Shown here: one piece after another, positions 31,700 to 42,172 of the stretch
Layout: every line of letters starts with the position of its first letter
Numbering within the stretch: the stretch's first letter is position 1
Notes under the pieces: generated by a model
The model's input: only the letters and a program-made list of their open reading frames with translations
Databases searched by the model: none
Told to the model about the DNA's origin: nothing
From: Branchiostoma floridae
Taxonomy: Eukaryota > Chordata > Leptocardii > Amphioxiformes > Branchiostomatidae
Reading direction: 5' to 3'
DNA length: 42,172 nucleotides
Assembly (NCBI RefSeq): GCF_000003815.2
Contig: NC_049979.1
Location: 24,917,725-24,959,896, forward strand
Program-made: the position numbers and the translations under genes

Positions 31700-33290
31700 G
31701 TGATTTGTTGTGCTTTGCAGAGTTGTTTAGTGTTAGTTAGCAAAATCTCTCCAGCTTGGATTCAAACAGGATGAACGATTAAGGCTAGGGTAACACTAAC
31801 ACCGGTTTGCTTACTTGGTTCTCCAGTTTGCTGCTGTAACACACTCCTTTTGTATTTTCTCCCAAATGACGAGAAGCAAAATGGCCACACTCCCATTCAG
31901 AATCTTATTTTATGTTCTGTGTCACTGTATGGCATCTAACTCAGGTAAAAGTCTTACCATTGACTCGGCATTCTTAATGTGAAATTTAGAAGGTAGACAT
32001 GAGGGAGTTGAGAAAATTTTGGCTGCAGATGAGAACAGCATAAGAAAAGGCTCAGTGCCACAGTATACAAGATTACAAAAGGAACAACAAATCAGCTTTA
32101 ACAGACCATATCCCAAGCAACCACAGTAGCAGACTGATGGGTTATACTTTCAGAGAGGATGTACCAAATGCACTCAAGAGGCTGTGTGATTATACCAGTA
32201 CATTTTTTTTTTAATTCCCGTGGTTTCGACAAGGTTCTTCCTACCCTGGACTCGTGTATCATGGCGGGTGCGTCATGCGCGAACATGCCCCTAAGGCCTG
32301 TCTCAGCCACATGGCCACAAAGGCCTACCACTGCCACTAGCCGCAGCTAGATACTCATTTACACCCGAGTCAAGTGAGGGAAGTCGTGTAAAGTGCCTTT
32401 CTCAAGGGACGATCTTGTGCTACACACATGTAGCTGCACTGCATATGTATTGCCCTGAAGATGGTGGCATATCATGATATGGTCACTGAAATGTCAGCAG
32501 TAGGGGTGCCCGGGTGACTACCGAAAATCCAGGTCCAAAGGATCAGGTCCTGGTCCGGACCTGATTCATTATGTGAAAACTTGTTCATGAACACTACTCC
32601 GAACAATGGTCCATTCTGCCACAAAGAAATCTGTTCAAGTCCCACTGGCGTTTTGAAATCCTACAAGGCTAACTGCCACTATACGATTGACTATAAACTT
32701 GGTGGAGATTGAAATAAACTGTTCTCTACTTCCCTCGTTATTATCTTCAACCTGTAATTTGCAACCTGTAATTTCTGCCTGTATTTAGGTGGCACTTTTG
32801 CAGTGAGAACACAATTCCACCATTGCTAAGTGAACCTTTTTTACACTCTGTATTCACAAAGAGGAATGAAGTGTGACTGAAATCCACCGAACATACCCAA
32901 AGATGTTTAAGATGTTTTCTCTTTATCTTACATGTATAGTACAAGTTGAATGGACCTCTACAAACACATTGTGCTGGGCGCGTTACATGCCCGGTCATTC
33001 CTGTTGATAAGCCATGCATAAACCAAGCAGTACATTTGTGGTTGGCCGATACGAATGTCATATATACATGCTTGCATAGCCTTTGGCAATACCATCGAAT
33101 CTGCAGGGAACAATATCTCGCTAGCAGGACATGGCATGGACTGACCAGAACACAGTTGGAAGGAAATCTAATGTTGATCTGATAGGCTTTAATTTAAAAT
33201 TTAATTTACTGAGATTGCAGACAATGCAATACAATGGCATATCGCAGGCTAAGACCTGCAAATGGCAAAGAAAGGAAGACAAGAATATAT
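31700..33290. other. Spacer between convergent RPS29 and MDH1
   Basis: No gene recognised. It contains a family D repeat fragment (about 32504-32710) and a repeat-like stretch around 32215-32440 with gtaaagtgcctttctcaagg, a word common in invertebrate interspersed repeats. Confidence 0.6.
32504..32710. repeat. Family D repeat fragment
   Basis: It begins ggggtgcccgggtgactacc and contains gaaaatccaggtcc, aggatcaggtcctggtccgg and cccactggcgttttgaaatc, each closely paralleled in 28146-28340. The right end is not resolved. Confidence 0.6.
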
Positions 33291-33301
33291 GACCTGCTGT
33301 C

Positions 33302-33307
33302 TTTATT
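33302..33307 (-). promoter_or_regulatory. Candidate MDH1 polyadenylation signal
   Basis: TTTATT on the plus strand is AATAAA on the minus strand, about 350 bases past the MDH1 stop. It is the best-placed hexamer seen. Confidence 0.5.
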
Positions 33308-33659
33308 TTTCTTCCAAGTACTGTTACACAGTAGTATTCATCAGTTCAAGCAATACTAAAGCATGCTGCCTTCTTGATTGCTGCCATGAATTTTCTTTCT
33401 ATTGAACATGTGTTCTTTTTCACTATGTATATCTTACAATCTCTTGCAGACAACAAATACTTGGTAGACTTACCCTTACTAATAAAATTTTCATGATACA
33501 TGTATCATAATTTCTCTCTTAAGGCTACATGTATATCATGCGGTGCAGGGAACACGCCTTCACTCCAACCGTAAAATCCAGGCCTATCACAATTGCCAGG
33601 ATATTTCACAAATGTGCAGGCAGATCCTAAAGCTTGTGCTTCCCCTGAGCTTCATGTAG

Positions 33660-36600
33660 TCAATCCGCGATGAATGCGAATGCAGCGTCACGTTCCTCGA
33701 CCAGCTCCTTCGCAGTGACGTCCATCTTCTCGCGTGCGAAGGCATCCACCGCCAGGCCATCCACGATGGTCCACTTGCCGCCAGACAGCTTGACAGGGAA
33801 GCTATAGACGAGCCCCTCAGGGACTCCGTAACTGTTGCCATCCGAGATCACACCCATGGACACCCAGTCATCCTGTAGACACAACCAACATGGACAAATC
33901 ACTACCTTCCGTCATTTTGGTTACCTCTGCTGGATTATGAGGAATAAACCCTGGCTTTCAGCTAATCAAAAGTTACAACAAGGCAATCAGAGATGGCAGA
34001 GTTAGAGCCAAACTGCTTTGTGAGCATACTGCCATAGGTCTGAAACACATACAAGGAAAAGGACAGGCTAAAAACAATACATGATGCCATCATTCCCTTG
34101 GGGGTGAAATTACAAAAGATTATTCTAACTATTGGGGTACTTGCTTTTTAAGGTTTAAAAGATGACATAATCCCACTTTTACAAGTATGATGCAGTACAG
34201 TATTTCAATATCTCAAAAGATATATCCAATCTATTTTCAACTAAGGCCCCGTTCATGATGAAAATAATCCAAACGGTTTTATTCGTTTATGTAAGCCGAA
34301 ACAGATTAATTTGTCATCTTGAACGAACGCTCCAAAATAAAACTGCTTCTACATGTATTTTGTGATCATGAATGTGCCCTTAATATGAAACTATGAAGAC
34401 TGTATTGTGTGCTGAACTGTTCTTACATCTGCAGTTCCCTGGACCCAATCCCTGACGTGGTCACAGATGGCCTTGGCTGCAGACATGGCGCTGGACAACT
34501 TGCGGGCTGCTATCACTGCTGCACCTCGCTTCTGCACAGTCTGAAACAACAAGTGCAATTCCTTTTGTCTGGTTTTGTTTGGTTTGATATTGGTATGTAC
34601 CATGAGATGGCAGGGATGACAAAACAAAGACAAAATCTAGAGGCAAAAGTAAAATTCATGTATTATACAGCAGGGCTCAAAATCCTTATTTTCTGCATTG
34701 TGCACCTGCACTGGTGCAGGTAACATTGAAAATTACTGCATCAGACAAATTTGCACATCTTTAGGAATTTGGGAAGTATGAATCATACTAAAATTGTCCA
34801 GGAACCATTGTTATTTTTTTTCTTTTCCATTTTACACAAAGTCATGTACAATGTATGTGCTAACAGTCAATGTGCCTAATAACAATCCATGTACATCTAC
34901 ATGATATGACATTTATGTATAAAACCCAGTACATGGACCAGTGCAGGTTAGGTGCAGGTAGACACCAGAAATACCTGCACAGCTCCAATTTTACCTGCAC
35001 TAACCTGCATATGCAGGTGGTATTTCGAGCCTTGTCTTATGCAAAATTGGGGGGACTTTTTGATCTATGCCAATGTTGTGAGGAAGTGTGCTGCAGACTA
35101 GAAGATCTAACAAGAGCTATGGAGGATGGACAGAAATAGAACTATTGTGCTAATAAGTAGATAATCATACCAATAGTTTATGCAAATATACATGTAGTTT
35201 TTTATCCAAATTTCCAACAAGCTCACAGTGATAAAATCGCCCTTCAGCCAGGCGTCATCGTTGACTGCCTCCGAAGCCTGGATGTCCTTCCCATCCTTCA
35301 CCACCACGGCATGCATGGCATCAGGAAACTGCGTGGAGGAGTGGTTTCCCCAGATTGTCACTTTCTTCACCGCACTGGTCGGTACAGAACACTTCCCCGC
35401 AATCTGTAATATAAGGAGCAGTTACAGAATCTGATGTAGTACTGCCATAACAAAGGCAGTTTGTAAAAGCCATAATGACATGCTTAGTTTGCTGTATCTA
35501 AGGAGCTTGTTTCCTAAGCATGACAGAGGACAACAGCTCAAACTGGAGCACTGGGGAAACTCACTATCTGATAGGATTGTTGAACAATGACAGGAAGAAG
35601 CAAAATGGAGATCGTGAGAAAGACAAAGTCATATTACTAAAAAATTACACGCCAGTAGAGGGACTCATCATCTCTCACATATTCACTACTGAGAAAAATT
35701 TCATTTTGTAATTTTTATTAATTGATCGCAAACTGTATCTGTCTTTGTTCGGCCCGTTTGCCCTTTGACCCGGAACACGTGAGAGTGACGTCACTCGTAG
35801 TTTGCTGGGCAGGCGGGTCGCACGGATCTTCTCTTTCTCCCTTTTCAAGATTGTTTCTTCTCGGATTTGCTGATATGGAGTCTGATTTTGTGCAAGAGAA
35901 GACGGGACATCGATGTAAAGTGTGTCGACTGTCGGTGAGAGGCCATCCGGGTCCATATGGCCGCGGGAAGTGCAAGTTTGAGCGACGAGAAGGTTCATCG
36001 GATGAAGAATACTTCAAGCAGCAGCGGGGCAGCGCTCACGTGGAGGAGAAGTTGCGGAGTCTCCGGCGCGACAGCAAAGTTTCCGACCTGGTGCGGGCGG
36101 TCTGGTCAGACAGCATCTCTATGGACACGGACGAGACGCAGGTGAGACAGTCGAGCTCACTCAACTTGAAGAAATCGTCGGTTTACAGCAGGGAGAACGC
36201 CAGCACTCGGGCTAGAAGCGAATCCCCTGCAGTCCAGTTTTCCCGCCATCGCGCACGTAACGTTAGTACCAGCAGAGAGGCTGGACCGGCGAGACCAGAA
36301 AGGCCTGGCATTCGCGATCTCAGAAAGTCTAGGGCCTTAGTCAGGGAAGTCGACAAAGCGCTGGACGAGTTGTTGGATTCAGATACCAGCCGTGGGAAAC
36401 AACCTAGGAGCAAGCGTTACGAGGATCGCGGCGCCGTTTCAAGTTTGTCGCAGTCAGACAGCACGGAGTCAGATTTCATGAGAAAACTCAGGAGGCGCCA
36501 GCGACGCAGGGGGTCGCGCGGGAAGAGTTGCAAGATGAAAGGGGAACGTGTCTCTTCGAAACTTTTCATATCACGCCGGCGCTGGGATAGCTATGATTCG

Positions 36601-39600
36601 GACACTTCTGGTATGTCTGATGATTCCCGCTCACGTTCTAACAAGCGCCGCCGACGCCGGGCAGGTAAGAGCGGACGAATTCGTACTATTGATGATTCGG
36701 GCACCCGTCATGTCAAACTTGATTGGCCACAACATAAGCTGCACTTCCCAGGATATGGAAATAAAGGGGGCGTGGCTAGTGATCAGTTATCCTTGCTAAT
36801 GTTAGTACACGGCTTTCTGAAGAATGTTCTTTATTCGGACCGGGTTTCGGTTGACGCAGAGCATCAGTTAGTTCATCTGGCAGACCTTACGTTCGATGTT
36901 GTGAACTATGACTGGAAGTTAGTTCGGGAAGTCCACGCATCTTTACTATACGGGGTAGGGTATGGATCGCTCACGTGGGGTAGCCGCGGTACCTTTGATG
37001 CCATCAGAGAGAGACACTACCGGACACAAGCTGGCGCCGCTCGTGGCAACGTGTCGTCATCGAGGGCGGAGCCTGTCAGTGTAGCTTGTGTGGCGGGAAA
37101 CAGGCCGCGGTATTGTGGCGAGTTTCACTCCGGTACCTGTTCCTGCAATCCGGCCATTGGAGTACACGATGAAATGCCCCAAGACTACACCACGTCTGTA
37201 GTGCGTGCTTGATAGTGCGGGGCATTCGAGCACCACATCCGACTCAGGATTGCCAGTACAAACCCCGGCCATTTGGCGGCTCCACAGACAGAACAAACCA
37301 CAACTCCGGAGACCCCGCCCACCTCTCCCAGGGACTCGGTACTTCACGCGAACTTTCACAAGATGATCAAGTTACATGAAGAGTTCGCGACACACGGTAA
37401 TCTTCACAATTTTATCGGCGCACTTAGGCCAGTACTAGTGAAATCAAAGCTGAAAATATATACTTGGAGAACGTTACTCGAGAATTATGAACACAGACAT
37501 ACGGATAGTTGGTATTTGGAATTCGTATTTTATAATATATCAATATTCCGTCAGAGCTGTTTAATCCAACGTCAGTTTTGCCTCATAGGAATCACTACGT
37601 GACATTCAGTCTCTCATTGGTAAGCTCGACATTCTCCACCTGGGCGGTTGTTTATATCTCGAATGTTGAAGCTATTGCGTTCATTACTGCGGAATCACCA
37701 CAGTCTGCGGTCGTCACGGGACTTCCGATCGGGCTTTCTGTGGTGGCAAAGAGTCATGGACACATACAACGGTGTATCTATGATGGTTCCCGACATTTCT
37801 GGCTATCCGGACGAGTTGGTTATGACTGACGCTGGTGCCACGGGGTGCGGCAGATTTCGCGACTCGGGACAATTCTTCACAGTGTGTTCTCAGACCACGT
37901 GTTGGGGAAGTTCGGATCAAAGATACGCTCGCTTGAGATGTTGATAATCGTCCTCGCAGCCAAGAAATGGGAGCCCGTTGTTTCGGACAGCGTATTTCTT
38001 TATACTGTGATAACATGGCCTGACGTTTGTTTACGTGTTGAAGACGGACGTGATCGTGATCTGCAGCCTGTGCTAGTTATACCGTGATAACATGGCCTGA
38101 CGTGTGTTTACGTGTTGAACTCGGAAGTGATCGGTATCTGCAACACGGTGCTAATTATATTGTGATAACATGGCCTGATGGGTGTTTACTTTGTGAAACT
38201 CGACGTAATCGGGATCTACAAGACTGTGCTAATTATATTTTGATAACATGGCCTGATGTGTGTTTACGTGTTGAACTCGGACGTGATCGGGATCTACAAG
38301 ACTGTGCTAATTATATTTTGATAACATGGCCTGATGTGTGTTTACGTGTTGAACTCGGACGTGATCGGGATCTACAAGACTGTGCTAATTATATTTTGAT
38401 AACATGGCCNNNNNNNNNNNNNNNNNNNNNNNNNNNNNNNNNNNNNNNNNNNNNNNNNNNNNNNNNNNNNNNNNNNNNNNNNNNNNNNNNNNNNNNNNNN
38501 NNNNNNNNNNNNNNNNNNNNNNNNNNNNNNNNNNNNNNNNNNNNNNNNNNNNNNNNNNNNNNNNNNNNNNNNNNNNNNNNNNNNNNNNNNNNNNNNNNNN
38601 NNNNNNNNNNNNNNNNNNNNNNNNNNNNNNNNNNNNNNNNNNNNNNNNNNNNNNNNNNNNNNNNNNNNNNNNNNNNNNNNNNNNNNNNNNNNNNNNNNNN
38701 NNNNNNNNNNNNNNNNNNNNNNNNNNNNNNNNNNNNNNNNNNNNNNNNNNNNNNNNNNNNNNNNNNNNNNNNNNNNNNNNNNNNNNNNNNNNNNNNNNNN
38801 NNNNNNNNNNNNNNNNNNNNNNNNNNNNNNNNNNNNNNNNNNNNNNNNNNNNNNNNNNNNNNNNNNNNNNNNNNNNNNNNNNNNNNNNNNNNNNNNNNNN
38901 NNNNNNNNNNNNNNNNNNNNNNNNNNNNNNNNNNNNNNNNNNNNNNNNNNNNNNNNNNNNNNNNNNNNNNNNNNNNNNNNNNNNNNNNNNNNNNNNNNNN
39001 NNNNNNNNNNNNNNNNNNNNNNNNNNNNNNNNNNNNNNNNNNNNNNNNNNNNNNNNNNNNNNNNNNNNNNNNNNNNNNNNNNNNNNNNNNNNNNNNNNNN
39101 NNNNNNNNNNNNNNNNNNNNNNNNNNNNNNNNNNNNNNNNNNNNNNNNNNNNNNTGTAACATACACATGAACAGTCTCACATGAGCCGCCGAGCGGTCGC
39201 TAACCTGTCGCAGTCCAATGCAAGTTGTATCTGCACCGCTGACCTAATCGTACCGTCCAACAATGGACTGACGTGTGTTTATGTGTTGAACTCGGACGTG
39301 ATCTAGATCTACAGCACTATATGCTAGTTATACCGTGATTACCTGGCCTGACTTGTGTTTGTAAACTTGTGGAACTCGGATTTGATTTGAATCTGCAACA
39401 CTGTGCCAGTGATATTAAGTTTCCTTATGTTTCAGCGAAAATATTACTTTATGTCTAAATACGGTTTTGACCTTACTAAGCAGTTCACTTTACATGGTTT
39501 TGCAGTAAACATTTAGAATTTTGCTGATCAGAGCCAGGTGGTCTAAGACTTAACAATGTGCAGAGAGAGTGTTGTATGTTCCAGTAATGGAGATTAAGAT

Positions 39601-42019
39601 TTCTCCCTTTTGTCCTTTATTATTATGGTGTAACATGGCGAACAGCGTTCTGAGGATCACCTACTTAATTAACAAGTTCTATTGAGTACCACGTTAGGGT
39701 TTGCTCTAATTTAGAATTTTAACAGTTAAAGTATATTCATAAGTTGACGGCATTAGTCTGTATTTGCGAGTTCCCTGAGTTACTAGGTTACGTTTGTATT
39801 ATAGAATGGTAACGTATATCCAGAGGAAGAAGATGTCTCAGTAGCGTCGTTGAAGGCATTGCAGTGTTTCTAGAGTAACCGTTTAGAGTATTAATCGTTT
39901 GGTAATATGTTTATAGGTAGTGGGGTGGTGGTGTTTTCTTCTTTATTCGTTTTTTAGTGTATCTATGATATTATTTCTTTTCTTTTAGCGGTTTGGCCTT
40001 TTATTTTGGTGTTTTTCTCCGAAAAAGTTTTACTGGATTAAACTTTTTCCTTTTTTCTGCCAAACCGTGTCTTTGTTTGAGTTTGTCCGATAATTTGAGA
40101 AAAATTTCATTTTGTAATTTTTATTAATTGATCGCAAACTGTATCTGTCTTTGTTCGGCCCGTTTGCCCTTTGACCCGGAACACGTGAGAGTGACGTCAC
40201 TCGTAGTTTGCTGGGCAGGCGGGTCGCACGGATCTTCTCTTTCTCCCTTTTCACCCTCCACCACCCCTTTCTCCGCCAAATGTTATCGAAGGTTAAGAAT
40301 TTTATTATAGTTGTCGAAGTAGTGTTGTGTTTTTCTCCGAAAAAGTTTTACTGGATTAAACTTTTTCCTTTTTTCTGCCAAACCGTGTCTTTGTTTGAGT
40401 TTGTCCGATAATTAAAACTGAGTTTGTTCAAAATGCACATGTCACTTGGTGTTGTGGTCAATACGGGGTCACCAGTTTTTTTTTAAAGTGGGGCGCAGCT
40501 GAAGTCCCAGGTCTGTGCATGTGACCAGAAAGCTGATGGACGACTTTGGCATATGTCATTGTCCTACGACCAGAAATTTTCCTCGTGTAAACCAGCCTCA
40601 AGTGATGATTTATATAATTAAATACTGACTATACATGAAACTCAGGAGCTAATTTGCATAATACGTAAGAGTCTCTGAATGCCCTGTAATTCATGATAGG
40701 ACTCTCAAACGTGTGACATATGCAACTGGAAATGTCTACAGATATCAATTTTGCAAATGAAGAACTAATTCGCATAATAAACTTTAATTCCATATATAGT
40801 GGTAAATGATGGCAAATTTCATATTTGCAGCATTTTGGAGTATTCCGCATCACGTGATACGGAATACACCGTGTTGTGTACTATATGGACATTTCTATTC
40901 ATACCTGAGACTTGGCCCTGTTCTGGTCCAGCCTGGTCAGGCAGCTGAAGTTCTCCTTGGGGATGGACGGGGCACACTTCATGGCAATCAGAGCATTGGT
41001 GTTGGCTGGATTTCCCACCACAACAACCTTTAAAATCACAAAAACAAAACACATACAATATCTACAGGGTTGGACAAGTACACTAGCCCTATTGTCCCAG
41101 GCAAGTGAAAGTGCTGTTCCGGCAAGTGCATGTCCTACCCCACTTGCCCAATCGGGCAAGTAAGATTTTTCAATGAGTGAGATTTTGATATACTTGCCAC
41201 TTTTCAGTCATGTCATTAAGCATTGGTCAACACAGAAAAATAGAGCCAATAACAAGAATTCCGTCGATGGAAGTAAAAATATGTGTCATTCAAATTTTGG
41301 GCAAGTGAAAAGTTGGTTCGGGCAAGTAAATTTTTTATGTACTTGCCCGATAGGACAAGTAAATTTTAGAAAACTTGTCCAACCCTGATCTACAGGTCAA
41401 GGAACTTTCTTTCTGTACAATAAAACCTCAGGGGAATTACAATGTATATGACACTCCTCTAAAAAAGATAAATACGATGACTGAATTTTTATTGGGTCAA
41501 GGAAGCTGTTAAACAGGGAGACCTATCTGGAACTGCAATATAAGCAATAACTTGCTTAAGCTAAGGGCACAAGCTGTCGTGCCTGTGTAACTACGTGCTG
41601 TCTACATGCAAAAACGTGGGCAATATTTTGGGATCCGGAAGTGGAAAGTACAGCCTCTGTACGATGTTTCGAGCAGGACAAGAAAGACAAAAAAAGATAC
41701 ACAGCATGAGTAGCAAAGGTTAGCTATAACATCCGCATGTAACTGGGAAAAAAAGATGCACAATCGTTTGCTAAATTAGCGCCGTTTGAGAAATTGCAGC
41801 ACATGTGGCGCTACTATGGTAATGAGATAGCCATAAGATTCACCTTGACAGTCTTCTTGGCATACTGGTCGAGGGATTTCCCCTGAGACTTGAAGATCTT
41901 GGCATTGGCCTTAAGAAGGTCTTTCCTTTCCATCCCTTCCCTGCGTGGCATGGCTCCAACCAGCATGGCCACGTCAATGTCGGTAAAGGCTTCTCTCTCA
42001 TCTGAAGTGGCTATTACCT
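33660..42019 (-). CDS. MDH1: Cytosolic malate dehydrogenase, C-terminal 266 residues, 5 exons
   Basis: NAD-dependent malate/oxaloacetate interconversion in the cytosol, part of the malate-aspartate shuttle. Exons in transcript order: 42019-41844, 41027-40905, 35403-35227, 34540-34427, 33872-33660 (TGA). All have AG/GT borders; the first enters in phase 1, the rest join in phase 0. Key parts: [19 protein letters not shown] (substrate-binding arginine loop), [26 protein letters not shown] (catalytic Asp and substrate Arg), [15 protein letters not shown] (catalytic His), [19 protein letters not shown] and [18 protein letters not shown]. The human enzyme has 334 residues, so about 68 N-terminal residues, including the nucleotide-binding glycine loop, lie right of the window. 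The intron between the second and third exons here is 5.5 kb because of a retroelement. Confidence 0.97.
34671..35034. mobile_element. MITE (CAGGGCTCAAAAT ends) in an MDH1 intron
   Basis: The left end cagggctcaaaatcc pairs with the right end gtatttcgagccttg. Internal words cctgcactggtgcaggta and acctgcatatgcaggt are palindromic. hAT-like by its CAGGG start, but no clean 8-bp duplication. The last 130 bases of the window (about 42045-42172, starting gtggtcgaaatac) look like the beginning of a related element. Confidence 0.65.
35690..35847 (+). repeat. Split direct repeat A1 (left terminus)
   Basis: 158 bases starting tgagaaaaatttcatttt and ending ttctccctttt-ca, identical to A2 (40096-40253). 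It probably acts as promoter and 5' leader for the gag-like ORF. A tgacgtca site (CRE-like palindrome) lies within it. Confidence 0.9.
35875..37212 (+). CDS. Gag-like ORF1 of the DIRS-order element, 445 residues
   Basis: The frame is open from 35722, but the first 51 codons overlap repeat A1, so I start at the ATG just after it (35875). The N-terminus has a finger-like [20 protein letters not shown] segment with a further Cys. The middle (about 60-280) is Arg/Ser-rich and basic, suited to nucleic-acid binding. The C-terminal third has a folded-looking block ([38 protein letters not shown]) followed by a Cys-rich [15 protein letters not shown] tail resembling the zinc-knuckle of DIRS gag proteins. 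I assign gag by position and pattern, not by a confirmed match. The frame is uninterrupted, unlike the pol part behind it. Confidence 0.7.
   Translation: MESDFVQEKTGHRCKVCRLSVRGHPGPYGRGKCKFERREGSSDEEYFKQQRGSAHVEEKLRSLRRDSKVSDLVRAVWSDSISMDTDETQVRQSSSLNLKKSSVYSRENASTRARSESPAVQFSRHRARNVSTSREAGPARPERPGIRDLRKSRALVREVDKALDELLDSDTSRGKQPRSKRYEDRGAVSSLSQSDSTESDFMRKLRRRQRRRGSRGKSCKMKGERVSSKLFISRRRWDSYDSDTSGMSDDSRSRSNKRRRRRAGKSGRIRTIDDSGTRHVKLDWPQHKLHFPGYGNKGGVASDQLSLLMLVHGFLKNVLYSDRVSVDAEHQLVHLADLTFDVVNYDWKLVREVHASLLYGVGYGSLTWGSRGTFDAIRERHYRTQAGAARGNVSSSRAEPVSVACVAGNRPRYCGEFHSGTCSCNPAIGVHDEMPQDYTTSVVRA
37273..37990 (+). pseudogene. Broken pol: DIRS-type RT ends and RNase H, RT core deleted
   Basis: One frame from 37273 has a segment [19 protein letters not shown], the pattern that starts DIRS-type RT domains. 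From about 37600 another frame gives [12 protein letters not shown], typical of the end of such RTs. From 37648 comes [17 protein letters not shown], then [13 protein letters not shown] and [13 protein letters not shown], an RNase H signature, and after another shift (about 37890) [16 protein letters not shown]. The YxDD palm region is absent, so a deletion of several hundred bases plus at least two frameshifts have inactivated it. Confidence 0.72.
38009..39420 (+). repeat. 78-bp tandem array inside the retroelement
   Basis: gataacatggcc begins at 38009, 38086, 38164, 38242, 38320 and 38398, giving spacings of 77 then 78 bases. Units contain gtttacgtgttgaactcgga and gatctacaagactgtgctaa. Units become more alike toward the gap; after it, diverged units resume near 39255-39420. 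Because 78 is a multiple of three, a translated frame with a 26-residue repeat ([20 protein letters not shown]...) stays open, probably by chance of unit length. Confidence 0.9.
38410..39154. other. Assembly gap (745 N) in the tandem array
   Basis: Run of N replacing about nine to ten 78-bp units if the array is continuous. Any tyrosine recombinase gene would need more room than this unless the gap is underestimated. Confidence 0.97.
40009..40095 (+). repeat. Split direct repeat B1
   Basis: 87 bases from gtgtttttctccgaaaaag to ttgtccgataatt, repeated as B2 at 40327-40413. It ends directly at the first base of A2. Confidence 0.9.
40096..40253 (+). repeat. Split direct repeat A2
   Basis: 158 bases identical to A1. 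Followed by ccctccaccacccctttctc, not by the gag leader, so the identity stops sharply at 40253. Confidence 0.9.
40327..40413 (+). repeat. Split direct repeat B2 (right terminus)
   Basis: 87 bases identical to B1 by eye. The element ends at gataatt, followed by host intron sequence aaaactgagtttg. Confidence 0.88.
41065..41387. mobile_element. TIR element, family A, short copy (323 bp)
   Basis: Starts cagggttggacaagta and ends acttgtccaaccctg, flanked by the 5-bp repeat atcta (41060-41064 and 41388-41392). It shares the ggcaagtgaaaagttggttc and cttgcccgataggacaagta words with 3378-4565. It lies in the MDH1 intron between exons 41844-42019 and 40905-41027. Confidence 0.85.
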
Positions 42020-42172
42020 CTGTAGAAGGGTGGGGAAAGATACAAATCAGTGGTCGAAATACCCTTTTTCTGTGTTGTGCAATATTGCAGATTGTCAAAA
42101 TTTTCTTCTGCCATACAGAAATATTTTCTGCAAAATTGCAGATTGTTTAATTTTCCTCTGCAATCTGAAAAT

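Larger units (their letters stand above)
35690..40413 (+). mobile_element. Ngaro/PAT-like (DIRS-order) retrotransposon with split direct repeats, degenerate
   Basis: Order: A1 35690-35847, internal region, B1 40009-40095, A2 40096-40253, a 73-bp spacer, B2 40327-40413. A1 and A2 are identical over 158 bases, and B1 and B2 over 87 as far as I can compare. B1 abuts A2 exactly as the right end (B2) would abut the left end (A1) in a circle, the signature of split direct repeats in tyrosine-recombinase retroelements. The interior holds a gag-like ORF, reverse transcriptase/RNase H remnants and a 78-bp satellite with a gap. No target duplication is seen, as expected for recombinase integration. No tyrosine recombinase is visible; it may be lost or inside the gap. 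The element lies antisense in an MDH1 intron. Confidence 0.82.

Noticed and set aside
38084-39184. 366-codon frame containing the 26-residue repeat peptide
   Set aside because: It is the translated 78-bp satellite plus N, with no supporting start context or domain.
35690-40413. Conventional LTR retrotransposon with 158-bp LTRs
   Set aside because: The second direct repeat is embedded between two copies of another repeat (B1, B2), there is no target duplication or integrase, and the RT/RNase H remnants look DIRS-like.

Overview
The window reads as nuclear DNA of an invertebrate chordate, most likely an amphioxus (Branchiostoma-like). Coding exons are short, carry GT-AG introns and match vertebrate proteins closely, while introns and spacers are packed with small inverted-repeat elements, SINEs and LINE fragments. 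The species is inferred, not proven. Three runs of N (1424-1781, 13468-13567, 38410-39154) are assembly gaps.

Layout: (1) 298-14579, plus strand: 17 recognisable exons of SCFD1/Sly1, the Sec1/Munc18 protein of ER-Golgi transport, entering from the left with its N-terminus missing. One conserved exon of about 22 residues is absent and probably lies in the gap inside a LINE at 12.9-13.6 kb. (2) 14580-18124: repeat-rich spacer. (3) 18125-18589, minus strand: an intronless 154-residue acidic protein, tentatively the KEOPS subunit GON7. (4) 18963-26748, plus strand: a five-exon gene for sororin (CDCA5), divergent from the GON7-like gene across about 370 bp. Its first intron is a nest of transposons. 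(5) 30016-31442, plus strand: complete three-exon RPS29, 56 codons plus stop. (6) 33660-42019, minus strand: the last five exons of cytosolic malate dehydrogenase MDH1, entering from the right with the N-terminal dinucleotide-binding part missing.

The most unusual object is a 4.7-kb retroelement (35690-40413) inside an MDH1 intron, on the opposite strand. It has split direct repeats in the order A1 - internal - B1 - A2 - B2, where B1-A2 is an exact copy of the joined right and left ends. This is the layout of Ngaro/PAT-type tyrosine-recombinase (DIRS-order) retrotransposons. It keeps a long gag-like ORF and pieces of DIRS-type reverse transcriptase/RNase H, has lost the RT core, and carries a 78-bp tandem array interrupted by a gap.

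The genes are ordinary housekeeping and cell-cycle genes and do not form one pathway. Their human counterparts SCFD1, GON7 and RPS29 all lie on chromosome 14, which hints at old linkage.
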